Shown in pieces: positions 8,928 to 17,167 of a DNA stretch of 64,000 nucleotides (position 1 is its first letter; every line of letters starts with the position of its first letter). The position numbers were made by a program, and so were the translations under genes. This DNA is from CBDDCQ01 sp965226285 (GTDB lineage: Bacteria; Bacteroidota; Bacteroidia; Flavobacteriales; Ichthyobacteriaceae), in the NCBI GenBank assembly GCA_965226285.1, contig CBDDCQ010000006.1:1-64000 (forward strand), in the 5' to 3' direction. The notes under the pieces were generated by a model. It was not told the origin of the DNA and did no database searches. It saw nothing but the letters and a program-made list of their open reading frames with translations.

Positions 8928-10760
8928 ATGGCTAACGAAAGAAACACAGAAAATATAGTTAGAGATCTTTTGAGGGATAAGGGGTATTATGATGATAAAA
9001 ATATCATTATAGAAGAGCAATCATCTGAAAACAAACGTATTGATAAACTGCTAAAAAATGCGTCAAAAAGTGGTACAGGCAAGGGTTATCCTGAGTTTAT
9101 TATATCATTTAAAAACAAACCAGATGACCTAATTGTAATTGAATGTAAAGCAAAAATCACCCAACATGAGAGTAAAGATGGAAAGCAATATAAAGATTAT
9201 GCTGTTGATGGTGTTTTATTATATGCAGAACATCTAAAAAATGATTTTAATGTAACGGCAATCGCTGTAAGTGGTGAAAACGATAGAGAGAAAAAAATAT
9301 CTTCATTTATTTGGTTAAAAGAAAACTACATTTATAAAGAGATACCAGACAACAAAGTATTACTCAATCCCAGTGAAATTTCTAATATTGTCAATAAGGA
9401 ATCAAACCCAATTACAGAAGATCAGTTAATAGAAAATGCGATTCAGTACAATTCTTTTTTAAATGAGTATTCTATTCCTGAGAGAGAAAGATGTACCCTT
9501 CTAAGTACTATTTTGATTGCTCTACAATACAAACCTTTTTTAAAGGGTTTTATAGAATACTCCAACAATAAAGAACTCATAGAGGCACTTATAAATGCGT
9601 GTAAAAATGTTTTAAAAGACAACGGTTTAGATGAAGAAAAAACGGATGTAATAATAAATGAGTATTCAAATTTTAAAACTAACGTGTCATTTAGTACAGA
9701 AAATTTTTATAATAAAAAAACAAAAAAGCAAGAAATTAATACTATACTTAGAGACTTTATTAGCTTAATTCAAAAAGACATACTACCCTATATCCATAAA
9801 AGTGAGTTTGATGTTTTAGGTAAATTTTATACTCAATTTATAAGATATGCAGGTAGTGATAAAAAGACTGGGTTGGTATTGACACCCACCCACATCACAG
9901 ATTTCTTTTGTGATGTAGCAGATTTAAGTGTAGATGATGTTGTATTTGATGAATGTTGTGGCACTGCTGGATTTTTAGTTTCAGCAATGAATTATATGCT
10001 TAAAAAGGCTGATAATCAAACTGATATTAAAACGAAAATAAAATCTTCTCAGTTAATTGGTATTGAAAAAAGAAGTGATATGTTTTCTCATGCTTGCTCT
10101 AATATGATGATGCGTGGTGATGGCAAAAGTAATATATTGTATGGCGATTGTTTCAGAAAAGAACACAAAGATACCATCAAACAACAAAAGCCAACGAAAG
10201 CCTTTTTGAATCCTCCTTACCAAGATGGCAATGCTGATGAGCAGTTAGAATTTATAGAAAACGCTTTAGAATGCTTAGTAAAAGATGGTGTTTGCGTAGC
10301 TATATGTCAAATGACTACAACAGTATCTACAAAAAAAGATGTTATAGAAGTTAGAAAAAGGCTTTTAGAAAAACACACATTAAAGGCTACTTTTTCAATG
10401 CCTAAAGACTTATTCCATCCACTAAGTGTCAATACAAGTATTTTAATATTTAAAGCACATAGACCACATCCTGAAGGTAAAAAAACATTTTTTGGATATT
10501 TTAAAGATGACGGTTTTGTCAAAGCTAAAAATAAGGGACGTATTGATAAAGATGGGCAATGGAATAACATAAAAAATACATGGCTCACTGCGTATATGAA
10601 TAACGAAAGTATTGCAGGGCTAAGTGTAACACAAGAAGTGAAACCTGAAGACGAGTGGTGTGCAGAGGCTTATATGGAAACTGATTATTCAGCTATAACT
10701 GAAAGCGACTTTAAGAGTGTTGTAAAAGATTATATTGCCTTTAAGATTAAATTTCTATAA
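8928..10760 (+). CDS. BcgI-like restriction/methylation subunit (nuclease + N6 methylase)
   Basis: A 610-residue fusion. The N-terminal about 150 residues look like a PD-(D/E)XK nuclease: GYPEFIISF is followed by DLIVIECKA, with the E-x-K pair at Glu72/Lys74. The central and C-terminal part is a gamma-class N6-adenine methylase, with SAM motif FDECCGTAGFL near residues 340-350 and catalytic NPPY near 428-431. Length and domain order match the A subunit of type IIB/IIG enzymes such as BcgI (nuclease-methylase in one chain, specificity in a separate chain). The specificity gene follows after 3 bases. It could also be described as a type I-like system without a translocase. The target sequence cannot be told from sequence alone. 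Confidence 0.8.
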   Translation: MANERNTENIVRDLLRDKGYYDDKNIIIEEQSSENKRIDKLLKNASKSGTGKGYPEFIISFKNKPDDLIVIECKAKITQHESKDGKQYKDYAVDGVLLYAEHLKNDFNVTAIAVSGENDREKKISSFIWLKENYIYKEIPDNKVLLNPSEISNIVNKESNPITEDQLIENAIQYNSFLNEYSIPERERCTLLSTILIALQYKPFLKGFIEYSNNKELIEALINACKNVLKDNGLDEEKTDVIINEYSNFKTNVSFSTENFYNKKTKKQEINTILRDFISLIQKDILPYIHKSEFDVLGKFYTQFIRYAGSDKKTGLVLTPTHITDFFCDVADLSVDDVVFDECCGTAGFLVSAMNYMLKKADNQTDIKTKIKSSQLIGIEKRSDMFSHACSNMMMRGDGKSNILYGDCFRKEHKDTIKQQKPTKAFLNPPYQDGNADEQLEFIENALECLVKDGVCVAICQMTTTVSTKKDVIEVRKRLLEKHTLKATFSMPKDLFHPLSVNTSILIFKAHRPHPEGKKTFFGYFKDDGFVKAKNKGRIDKDGQWNNIKNTWLTAYMNNESIAGLSVTQEVKPEDEWCAEAYMETDYSAITESDFKSVVKDYIAFKIKFL

Positions 10761-10763
10761 AAT

Positions 10764-11705
10764 ATGGAATTAGTGAAAATATCAAGATTATTTCATATAA
10801 CATATGGAAATCAATTAGATTTAAATAAACAAGATGTTGTGAGTACAGGAGAAGGTATCCCTTTTGTAAATAGGAGTGCTGAAAATTTAGGAGTATCCTG
10901 TAAAATTCAAAAAATAGAAAATTTACCTCCTTTTAAAAAAGGACTTATTACAGTATCTTTAGGAGGTAGTATATTAGAAGCGTTTGTACAGTTACAAGAT
11001 TTTTATACGGGTCAGAATATTAAAGTTTTAGAACCAAAAGAAGATATGACATATAGACAAAAAATATTTTATTGTCTATGTATAAAGAGAAACGCTTACC
11101 GATACTCTGCATTTGGAAGAGAAGCTAATATAACATTTGATGATTTGTTAGTTCCCAATGATGTTCCTAACTGGCTTAACGAAATGGATTTACCAAATGA
11201 ACCATCAAAAAACTCCTATCATAATATAACCTTAGATTTAAATAGCAAACAATGGAAGTATTTTACTATGAATGATATTTTCACTATGGATAGAGGTAAA
11301 GAAATTGTATCTAATTGTGCCTATGGAGAAACTTTTCTGATAAGTTCTACATCATTGAATAACGGTGTAAATAAACGAATAAGCAGCGGAGAGAAATTAT
11401 TTAAAGGTAATAGTTTAACTATTGCTAATAACGGTTCTGTAGGAACTTGTTATTATCAAAAACAAAATTTTTATGCAACTACTGACGTCACAATTTTAAG
11501 ATGTGAAAATTTGAATAATTATAACGCTTTATTTTTAGTTAATATCATTAAAAACGAAAAGTACCGATTTGCATATGGTAGGAAATGGGGTTTCAATAGG
11601 ATGAAAAACTTTGAAATTAAACTTCCAATAACAAAAGAAGGATGTCCAAATTGGCAATTTATGGAAGATTATATCAAATCACTACCATATAGCAGTAATT
11701 TATAA
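10764..11705 (+). CDS. Specificity subunit of BcgI-like R-M system
   Basis: 313 residues with an internal two-fold layout. The first half (about 1-140) ends in AYRYSAFGREANITFDDLLV and PNW. The second half (about 165-310) ends in YRFAYGRKWGFNRMKNFEI and PNW. Each half resembles a target recognition domain of type I/BcgI S proteins (the second has GNSLTIANNGSVGTCYYQ). Two recognition domains imply a bipartite target. The size is close to the known BcgI B subunit, and the ATG lies three bases after the stop of the nuclease-methylase gene, so the pair is co-transcribed. No TatD or other plus-strand gene follows; the next gene is convergent. Confidence 0.78.
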   Translation: MELVKISRLFHITYGNQLDLNKQDVVSTGEGIPFVNRSAENLGVSCKIQKIENLPPFKKGLITVSLGGSILEAFVQLQDFYTGQNIKVLEPKEDMTYRQKIFYCLCIKRNAYRYSAFGREANITFDDLLVPNDVPNWLNEMDLPNEPSKNSYHNITLDLNSKQWKYFTMNDIFTMDRGKEIVSNCAYGETFLISSTSLNNGVNKRISSGEKLFKGNSLTIANNGSVGTCYYQKQNFYATTDVTILRCENLNNYNALFLVNIIKNEKYRFAYGRKWGFNRMKNFEIKLPITKEGCPNWQFMEDYIKSLPYSSNL

Positions 11706-11738
11706 ATCAAAATATGATTTTTTACTTAGTAAATCACA

Positions 11739-12506
11739 TTAAATTCTAAATATTTCAAAAGCATTTTTAGAAGTAATTTCTGCTAATTTTGAAATTGAAA
11801 TACCATATATATCCGCTACTTTATTAGCAATATAGCATAGGTAAGTAGGCTCATTTCGCTTGCCTCTATAAGGTGAAGGGGCTAAATAAGGTGCATCTGT
11901 TTCCAGTACAATATGCTCGATATCTATTTGATTTAAAAACTTATCTAAACCTCCATTTTTAAAGGTTACTAAACCTCCAATACCCAGTTTAAAATTATAG
12001 TTTATTGCGGTATGTGCTTGTTCTAAATTTCCTGAAAAGCAATGAAATATTCCTCTTAAATCTTCTCCTTTTTCTCGTTCTAATATTTCAAAAATTTCAT
12101 CGAACGAGTTTCTCCCATGTATGATGATGGGTATTTTTTTTTGTTTTGCCCATTGTATCTGTTTTTTAAAGGCATATTGCTGCTGCTTGAAAAAGGTTTT
12201 ATCCCAATACAAATCAATACCAATCTCACCTATGGCTACAAATTTTTTTTTATCTATCCATTGTTTTACATGCTTTAACTCATCCTCTACTCCTTCATTT
12301 ACAGAACAAGGGTGTAATCCCATCATAGTAAAACAATTTTTGGGATATAGCTCTTCCAAATATAACATTTTATGGGTATAAGAGCTATCTATAGCAGGTA
12401 GATAAAATCTTGTAATGCCCTTATCTATAGCCCTTTGTATAACTTCTTCTACATCGTTTTCAAATTGATCAGAATATAGATGTACATGTGAATCTATGAG
12501 CATCAT
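11739..12506 (-). CDS. tatD: TatD family metal-dependent hydrolase
   Basis: The start is placed at 12506 (MMLIDSHVHLYSDQF), because an upstream in-frame ATG at 12563 would run into the preceding gene. The protein has 255 residues. Metal-binding marks of the TatD TIM-barrel family are the HVH motif near the start, GEIGIDLYWDKTF, the IPIIIHGRNSF strand, GIFHCFSG, and VLETDAPYLAPSPYRGKRNEP near the C-terminus. Family members are 3'-5' deoxyribonucleases or related phosphoesterases used in DNA repair or degradation. It follows the PNGase F gene by 17 bases on the same strand. It is cytoplasmic, with no signal peptide. Confidence 0.9.
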   Translation of the reverse strand: MMLIDSHVHLYSDQFENDVEEVIQRAIDKGITRFYLPAIDSSYTHKMLYLEELYPKNCFTMMGLHPCSVNEGVEDELKHVKQWIDKKKFVAIGEIGIDLYWDKTFFKQQQYAFKKQIQWAKQKKIPIIIHGRNSFDEIFEILEREKGEDLRGIFHCFSGNLEQAHTAINYNFKLGIGGLVTFKNGGLDKFLNQIDIEHIVLETDAPYLAPSPYRGKRNEPTYLCYIANKVADIYGISISKLAEITSKNAFEIFRI

Positions 12507-12523
12507 ACTTAGGGTCTTAAATA

Positions 12524-14188
12524 TTACTTGATATACCCGGTAAGTATTCCTGATACTTGCCAATGACTAGAACAGTCAGCTTTATCTGCTCTTTGGTCTA
12601 TAACTACTTCTACAGTATGTTTTCCTTTTTTGAGGTCGGATAGTGGAATGATGTAGGGAGGTGTAATCACCGCAGGACACCAATTAGAACGGCTCAAATC
12701 ACTAGAGGATAGCCCATTTTCAAAGTTTCCTGATGCAGGATTAGAAAAGCGATACGAAGCACAGTCAGTTCTCCAAGGGATTATAGTAAATACACGTTTT
12801 CCATCAATAAAAACCTTGTTTACTCTAGAATTAAATTCATCCCCGCTTGAACACCCTCCATGACCCGTAGAAGTATATAGCATCTTTAAATTATCTATAT
12901 CTTTAGTTATTTCAAAAGTTACTTTTAAAGTATCTGTTCCAAATAAATCACCATAATTTTGTCCACTCATTTCCAATACATTTACGGTGGAAAATAAAGG
13001 TTTAATATATTTTTGTTTAAGTTCTTCATCCGGTGATGGATGAAAGTCAAGCTCTAAACTTACCTTATGTCCGCCTGCATTATAACTCGAAATAAATACG
13101 CCTACCCATAGTTCATCCGTATCTCTTGGAAGTAAATCGGATATATCTTGTTTATATCGTACATCTTTCGCCCAAGGGTAATTATTAATTTCTATTTTTT
13201 TGTTAAAATAACCTGCTCCAAAAGAGGTATAGAATCGAATAATTTCTATAGGAGGCTCATAGCCTTTCTCAGCGATAATACCTTGGTAATGTTGTCCTTT
13301 ATTACCTATGAATGCAGGAAGTTTATCTAGTCCATATTTGCATGCATCTAATAGAGACAATTTTTGGTTTGCAGGAATGATAAAAACAGAACCCGTTCTA
13401 TCATAATCATCGCCATTTGACCTACAATTTAGTTTTGCAAATATATAAGGACTATTCTTTTGTTTTTCAGATAATTTAATCTTTTTCATAATTAACGACC
13501 CCTTAGCAAAACGATAAGTGTGATTCCTTTTAAGTGTTTTACGCTTAGGTACTTCTATTTTGGGGTCAAAGTTTATTATTTCATCATTAAATATTTGAAC
13601 CTTTGTAAATCTTAAATTGATTTCTATTTCCGCTAATTCTGCTTCAGTTATTTCTATCACGTTTTTAGGTAAAGGTACAATTTTAGGTTGCTTTACTTTT
13701 TCAATAGATTTAGCAATGAGTTTTTGTTTATCATTAACTATCATTTTTAACACCAGTGCTTTTTTGTGTGGCATAAATGTATTTGCAGGAGATCCTTTAG
13801 CTGGGGCTTTGGTTGTGTACCATACTTCTACAGTATTCGAAGAATAAGCATATTTTACATACTTACACTTATACCCTAATATTTCGAGTGTTTTTTCGCC
13901 GCTCTCTATAGGTTGGGGTAGCTTGTCAAATGGTACCGTATGTTTAAATATTTTACCATTATACGCAACAGTAGTTATATTTTCTTCTTTTTTTGTATCT
14001 GTATATAACAGCATCTTTACATTGGGTTCAGATAGATAATATACCATATTATCTTTATAAATTAAGCTCGCGCTTCCAATATGTTTCCCATTATAAGACG
14101 CTCCGTAAGTTACTTTATAAATTTCATAAGACTGACACCAGCCATATATAGGTAATAGTATTAATATATATTTAAAAATTGTCTTCAT
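12524..14188 (-). CDS. Secreted PNGase F-type peptide N-glycosidase
   Basis: 554 residues beginning with a signal peptide (MKTIFKYILILLPIYGWCQ). The C-terminal about 320 residues resemble the two jelly-roll domains of flavobacterial PNGase F, which releases N-linked glycans from asparagine. The first domain has CRSNGDDYDRTGSVFI with Asp263 at the place of the catalytic Asp. The second has TGHGGCSSGDEFNSRVNKVF with Glu451 at the place of a catalytic Glu, then WRTDCASYRFSNPASGNFEN and NWCPAVITPPY. Residues 20-170 are an extra domain not found in classical PNGase F; ILGYKCKYVKY and EVWYTTKAP recall GLPGLI-type periplasmic proteins. The gene has its own promoter (14247-14276). Together with GH29 and GH92 in this window it suggests breakdown of host N-glycans. 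Confidence 0.82.
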   Translation of the reverse strand: MKTIFKYILILLPIYGWCQSYEIYKVTYGASYNGKHIGSASLIYKDNMVYYLSEPNVKMLLYTDTKKEENITTVAYNGKIFKHTVPFDKLPQPIESGEKTLEILGYKCKYVKYAYSSNTVEVWYTTKAPAKGSPANTFMPHKKALVLKMIVNDKQKLIAKSIEKVKQPKIVPLPKNVIEITEAELAEIEINLRFTKVQIFNDEIINFDPKIEVPKRKTLKRNHTYRFAKGSLIMKKIKLSEKQKNSPYIFAKLNCRSNGDDYDRTGSVFIIPANQKLSLLDACKYGLDKLPAFIGNKGQHYQGIIAEKGYEPPIEIIRFYTSFGAGYFNKKIEINNYPWAKDVRYKQDISDLLPRDTDELWVGVFISSYNAGGHKVSLELDFHPSPDEELKQKYIKPLFSTVNVLEMSGQNYGDLFGTDTLKVTFEITKDIDNLKMLYTSTGHGGCSSGDEFNSRVNKVFIDGKRVFTIIPWRTDCASYRFSNPASGNFENGLSSSDLSRSNWCPAVITPPYIIPLSDLKKGKHTVEVVIDQRADKADCSSHWQVSGILTGYIK

Positions 14189-14246
14189 AGTATTTTAATT
14201 ATTTAAATTTTTTGAAACAAGATCTTTTGTTCTTAATAAAATTTCT

Positions 14247-14276
14247 CAAATTTAACAGTTTTAAATAACTTTGCAA
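14247..14276 (-). promoter_or_regulatory. Promoter of the PNGase F gene
   Basis: Read on the minus strand: TTG at 14276-14274, 19 bases, then TAAATTTG at 14254-14247, an exact Bacteroidota consensus. The TTG lies at the edge of repeat copy A, so part of this promoter is shared with the other two copies. Confidence 0.7.
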
Positions 14277-14345
14277 AACAAAAAAAACACTTATGCAAGT
14301 TTTTTCTAAAAAAGTTTTAAATTATTTTAAGCACAAAAAAACCGC
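14273..14345 (-). repeat. Terminator/promoter module, copy A
   Basis: About 73 bases that recur at 14900-15042 and 19527-19654. Shared landmarks on the plus strand are ACACTTATGCAAGTTTTTT, AAGTTTTAAATTATTTTAAG and CACAAAAAAACCGC. In each case the module sits just upstream of a minus-strand gene. This copy lacks the second arm of the terminator hairpin seen in copy B. Confidence 0.8.
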
Positions 14346-14353
14346 ATGCCTTC

Positions 14354-14905
14354 TTAAAAAGCATATCCAACTCCTAACCCTATTAGTGTTGTTTTAAATC
14401 CAGCTCCTAACCCTATTAGTGTTGTTGTTGTAAAATTGTATTTTGCGGTTGCATAAAAATGACTCATTTTATAAAGCAATCCAGCAGTAAAACCTGCGCC
14501 TCCACCAATAGGAAGCCTACCCACTGAAACTAAAGCTCCAGAAAGGCCTGCTAAAGCATAAAACCCTTTATAAACGCCTTCACCGCCGCCCCAAACTTTA
14601 TACCCCGCCATAAGATCTACAAGTTCAACTATAAGTCCAACCGTTACAGACCCTACTGGTATGACTACGGATGTGACTACGCAACTGGCACCTGCATAAA
14701 ATTTATTAAAAAAGTAATCAAGCCCTAAACCGTAAAAGTTTCCCTCTACAATTGTTTGATTCTCAATACCAATTTGTGCGGATAATCCAAAATCAAAATT
14801 ATCAACTTTCTTTGGTTCTTGCTCCTGCACTTCGGAATACATGGTATTTTGTGCAAAAATTTTTGTTGTAGCTATAAAAGCTATTATCAATAAAATATAT
14901 TTCAT
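14354..14905 (-). CDS. Small outer-membrane beta-barrel protein
   Basis: 183 residues with a signal peptide (MKYILLIIAFIATTKIFAQ). The mature part has alternating polar/hydrophobic strands, rich in Gly and aromatic residues, and ends in GLGVGYAF with a C-terminal Phe, as expected of a BAM-inserted barrel. The last strand is duplicated: an 11-residue unit TTLIGLGAGFK is followed by TTLIGLGVGYA, encoded by a 33-base tandem repeat at 14367-14432. At this length an eight-stranded barrel is plausible. Function unknown. The upstream region is copy B of the repeated regulatory module, and the PNGase F gene follows on the same strand after 165 bases with its own promoter. Confidence 0.65.
   Translation of the reverse strand: MKYILLIIAFIATTKIFAQNTMYSEVQEQEPKKVDNFDFGLSAQIGIENQTIVEGNFYGLGLDYFFNKFYAGASCVVTSVVIPVGSVTVGLIVELVDLMAGYKVWGGGEGVYKGFYALAGLSGALVSVGRLPIGGGAGFTAGLLYKMSHFYATAKYNFTTTTLIGLGAGFKTTLIGLGVGYAF
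14367..14432 (-). repeat. 33-base tandem repeat in the barrel gene
   Basis: Two nearly identical 33-base units share CTCCTAACCCTATTAGTGTT and encode two copies of the C-terminal beta-strand. A slippage or unequal-crossing event is the likely origin. Confidence 0.8.
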
Positions 14906-15042
14906 ATATTTTACAAAATTTAAGATTAAAATAACCGCGCAAAATAAAACAAAAAAAACACTTATGCAAGTTTTTTGCTAAAAAAGTTTTAAAATTATTT
15001 TAAGCACAAAAAAACCGCTCACAAATAAATGGCAGCGGTTTT
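14900..15042 (-). repeat. Terminator/promoter module, copy B (complete)
   Basis: The fullest copy. Read on the minus strand it contains an intrinsic terminator (15042-15006), a conserved A/T-rich spacer with ACTTGCATAAGTG, a TTG -33 element, a TAAATTTTG -7-like element and the ATG of the barrel gene at 14905. Copy C matches it from the ATG through to the remains of the hairpin. Confidence 0.8.
15006..15042 (-). terminator. Intrinsic terminator after the MATE gene
   Basis: AAAACCGCT (15011-15019) and AGCGGTTTT (15034-15042) form a 9-base stem with a 14-base loop. On the minus strand it is followed by a run of T. It lies about 40 bases after the MATE stop codon. Confidence 0.8.
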
Positions 15043-15084
15043 CTGTATAAGAAAAACGGCACTTCTTTTTAATTTCAAAATATT

Positions 15085-16413
15085 TCAGGTTTGATATTTT
15101 GATTGCATGTTTTTTCTTTTAGTCAATCTATTTTTCTTCCCTAGATAAAAATACATTGCAAAGGTAATGACAGCATCAAGAGCCATACTTGTTCCAAACA
15201 CAATTACAATCTTATCCAAAGTAGGAATAAAGAGACCTATTTTAAACAAAATAAAAATTACTCCATAGAATAAGACATTAATAATGATAGATTGGTAAAG
15301 CATCAATTCCGTTCTACCAAGTCCATAAAAAATACTATCTACAATATTGTTATAAGAAAATAAAACATAAAAGAAAATAGAAATTAAAACTACATGAAAA
15401 ACTTTTTCATAATATTTAACATTCATTATTTTTTCAATAAAGAAGTTCCAAAAAGGAAGAGTTAACAGCCAAAAAAGTATAATAAAAGTTGTTATTAATG
15501 TATAAGATAAAAATTGTTTCATGGCATTTTTAGAATTTTCTCCTACATCTCTTTTAATTACTTCTCCTAATGCTAAAATGGGTAATAACAACCATCCCCA
15601 AATAAAATTATTTGCTACCCAAAAAGTTCCCTGCTCTTCTACCATGTTAATCATTTTGAGGACAATCAAAATAAAAACTCCATTTCGTATAAAAGATTCT
15701 AATCCAGATATGCCGCCAATTTTAAACCATTCTCTTTGCCATTTAAAAGATAATCTCGATTGACTAAAAACATCGATACCTTTTCTTTTTAAGGCAATGA
15801 TACCCATGACAAATAATAATAAGTTTACAACAATATTTCCTATTGCAATACCATTAACTCCTATTTGCAAAGAAATATCTAAACTACTGACTAAAAATGT
15901 ATCTAAAATAATAGTAGTAATCATCTGGATTGAAAGAATAAAAAATAATGCTTTGATATTTTTAGTAGCAATAAGAACAAGACTAATAAACTTGTAAAGA
16001 ATAGAAAAAAATATGGCAATCGTTTCTATTCTAATATAAGTAGTTGACTTTTGTATCAACTCTTGTTTTTGATCCATAAAAACTAATATATCTTTTACAG
16101 AAAAAATTAAAATTATAGAAAATAAAAAATAAATTAGAAAAGAGGTAATCAACCCCGTTTTAACTTTATTTTCTAACTCTTCATCATTTTTTAGAGATTT
16201 TCCGATAAAATAAAATAGAGGTAAAATTAATCCTTCTTGAAGAACCTCCACCATCACATTGACCCATGCAATTTGTGAAGCAATATTAAATCCCCAATCA
16301 CTTGGAAGACTACCTAGAAAGTAAATTCTAACTGTGGTATAAAGTGTTGGTAGTAATAAAATTAAAACTATTGTAAAAAATAGTTTGTGGTTGAAGGTTT
16401 TTAAAGGTTTAAT
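15085..16413 (-). CDS. MATE-like multidrug/lipid exporter with non-canonical start
   Basis: The first ordinary start codon (GTG at 16257) gives 390 residues beginning inside conserved sequence. The frame, however, stays open for 55 codons further upstream. Those codons encode a hydrophilic start, a clear membrane helix (LFFTIVLILLLPTLYTTV) and RIYFLGSLPSDWGFNIASQI, which runs smoothly into the called part. Starting at the ATT at 16413-16411, which overlaps the stop of the NYN gene by one base, gives 442 residues, the usual MATE length with about 12 helices. No ATG, GTG or TTG exists in that stretch. So either a rare ATT/ATA start is used, or the start codon has been lost. It is the last gene of the J-domain/VWA/NYN operon. 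Substrate unknown. Confidence 0.7.
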   Translation of the reverse strand: MKPLKTFNHKLFFTIVLILLLPTLYTTVRIYFLGSLPSDWGFNIASQIAWVNVMVEVLQEGLILPLFYFIGKSLKNDEELENKVKTGLITSFLIYFLFSIILIFSVKDILVFMDQKQELIQKSTTYIRIETIAIFFSILYKFISLVLIATKNIKALFFILSIQMITTIILDTFLVSSLDISLQIGVNGIAIGNIVVNLLLFVMGIIALKRKGIDVFSQSRLSFKWQREWFKIGGISGLESFIRNGVFILIVLKMINMVEEQGTFWVANNFIWGWLLLPILALGEVIKRDVGENSKNAMKQFLSYTLITTFIILFWLLTLPFWNFFIEKIMNVKYYEKVFHVVLISIFFYVLFSYNNIVDSIFYGLGRTELMLYQSIIINVLFYGVIFILFKIGLFIPTLDKIVIVFGTSMALDAVITFAMYFYLGKKNRLTKRKNMQSKYQT

Positions 16414-17143
16414 TATTTTCTTCTATTTTTTTTATTGAGTACGTTCCTCCATCTTGATGATCAATAATTTCATAAATATTTTTAAAACATTCAAATAATT
16501 CTCTGTAACCTGAAGGGTTTCTACCCTCTCTACTAAAATTTTTAGGATTAAATGACGGATCTAATTTTTGACATGCTAATGCTAATTGAGACAATAATGC
16601 CGAACCATCATTAACTGTTTGTTGATATGCTTTTTCTAATAAAGATAAAATTTTTTCTTCTATTTCTTTACTCTTTTTTGTATCTTCGTTTCCTTGTTTA
16701 TCATTTTGTAAGTCGTCAATAAATTCAAAACGGTCACAAGATTTTATCAATGCTTCTGATGTTCTGTTTTTTTCTCCAACACCAATAACCGTTAAATTAC
16801 TTTCTCTAATTCTACTTATTAATCCCGTGAAGTCACTATCACTAGAAACTAAAACAAAGCAATCTATATTTTTAGAATATAAAATATCCATCGCATCAAT
16901 AACCAGAGCTATGTCACTAGAATTTTTAGATTTTACATTTTTAAAATTTTGAATAGGACGAAAAGAAAACTTTAATAATTCTTCTTGCCAACTTTTCATC
17001 TGGGGATTTGTCCAGTCTCCGTAAATTCTCCTAATTGTTATTTTTCCATATTTATACATTTTTTCAATAACAGATTGTAAATGTTTATAACTAATATTTT
17101 CGGCATCTATTAGCATTGCTATTGTTTTGTCTTTTATTTCCAT
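16409..17143 (-). CDS. NYN-domain putative RNase with LOTUS/OST-HTH domain
   Basis: 244 residues. Residues 5-145 are a NYN (PIN-like, LabA/DUF88) nuclease domain with the acidic residues of the family: Asp13 in MLIDAENIS, SSDIALVIDAMD in the middle, and VSSDSDF with two Asp before a GLISRIRE helix. Residues about 165-240 look like a LOTUS/OST-HTH domain (ILSLLEKAYQQ, GSALLSQLALACQKL, NPSGYRELFECF), a winged helix that binds RNA. The pairing is known in bacteria and suggests RNA cleavage or RNA binding. It lies 24 bases after the VWA gene, and its stop overlaps the presumed start of the MATE gene. The biological target is unknown. Confidence 0.85.
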   Translation of the reverse strand: MEIKDKTIAMLIDAENISYKHLQSVIEKMYKYGKITIRRIYGDWTNPQMKSWQEELLKFSFRPIQNFKNVKSKNSSDIALVIDAMDILYSKNIDCFVLVSSDSDFTGLISRIRESNLTVIGVGEKNRTSEALIKSCDRFEFIDDLQNDKQGNEDTKKSKEIEEKILSLLEKAYQQTVNDGSALLSQLALACQKLDPSFNPKNFSREGRNPSGYRELFECFKNIYEIIDHQDGGTYSIKKIEENN

Positions 17144-17167
17144 AGTTGTTTTTCCTTTAATAAAATA

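Noticed and set aside
12507..12563. Longer N-terminus for TatD
   Set aside because: It overlaps the end of the PNGase F gene, and the conserved DSHVHL motif starts right after the ATG at 12506.
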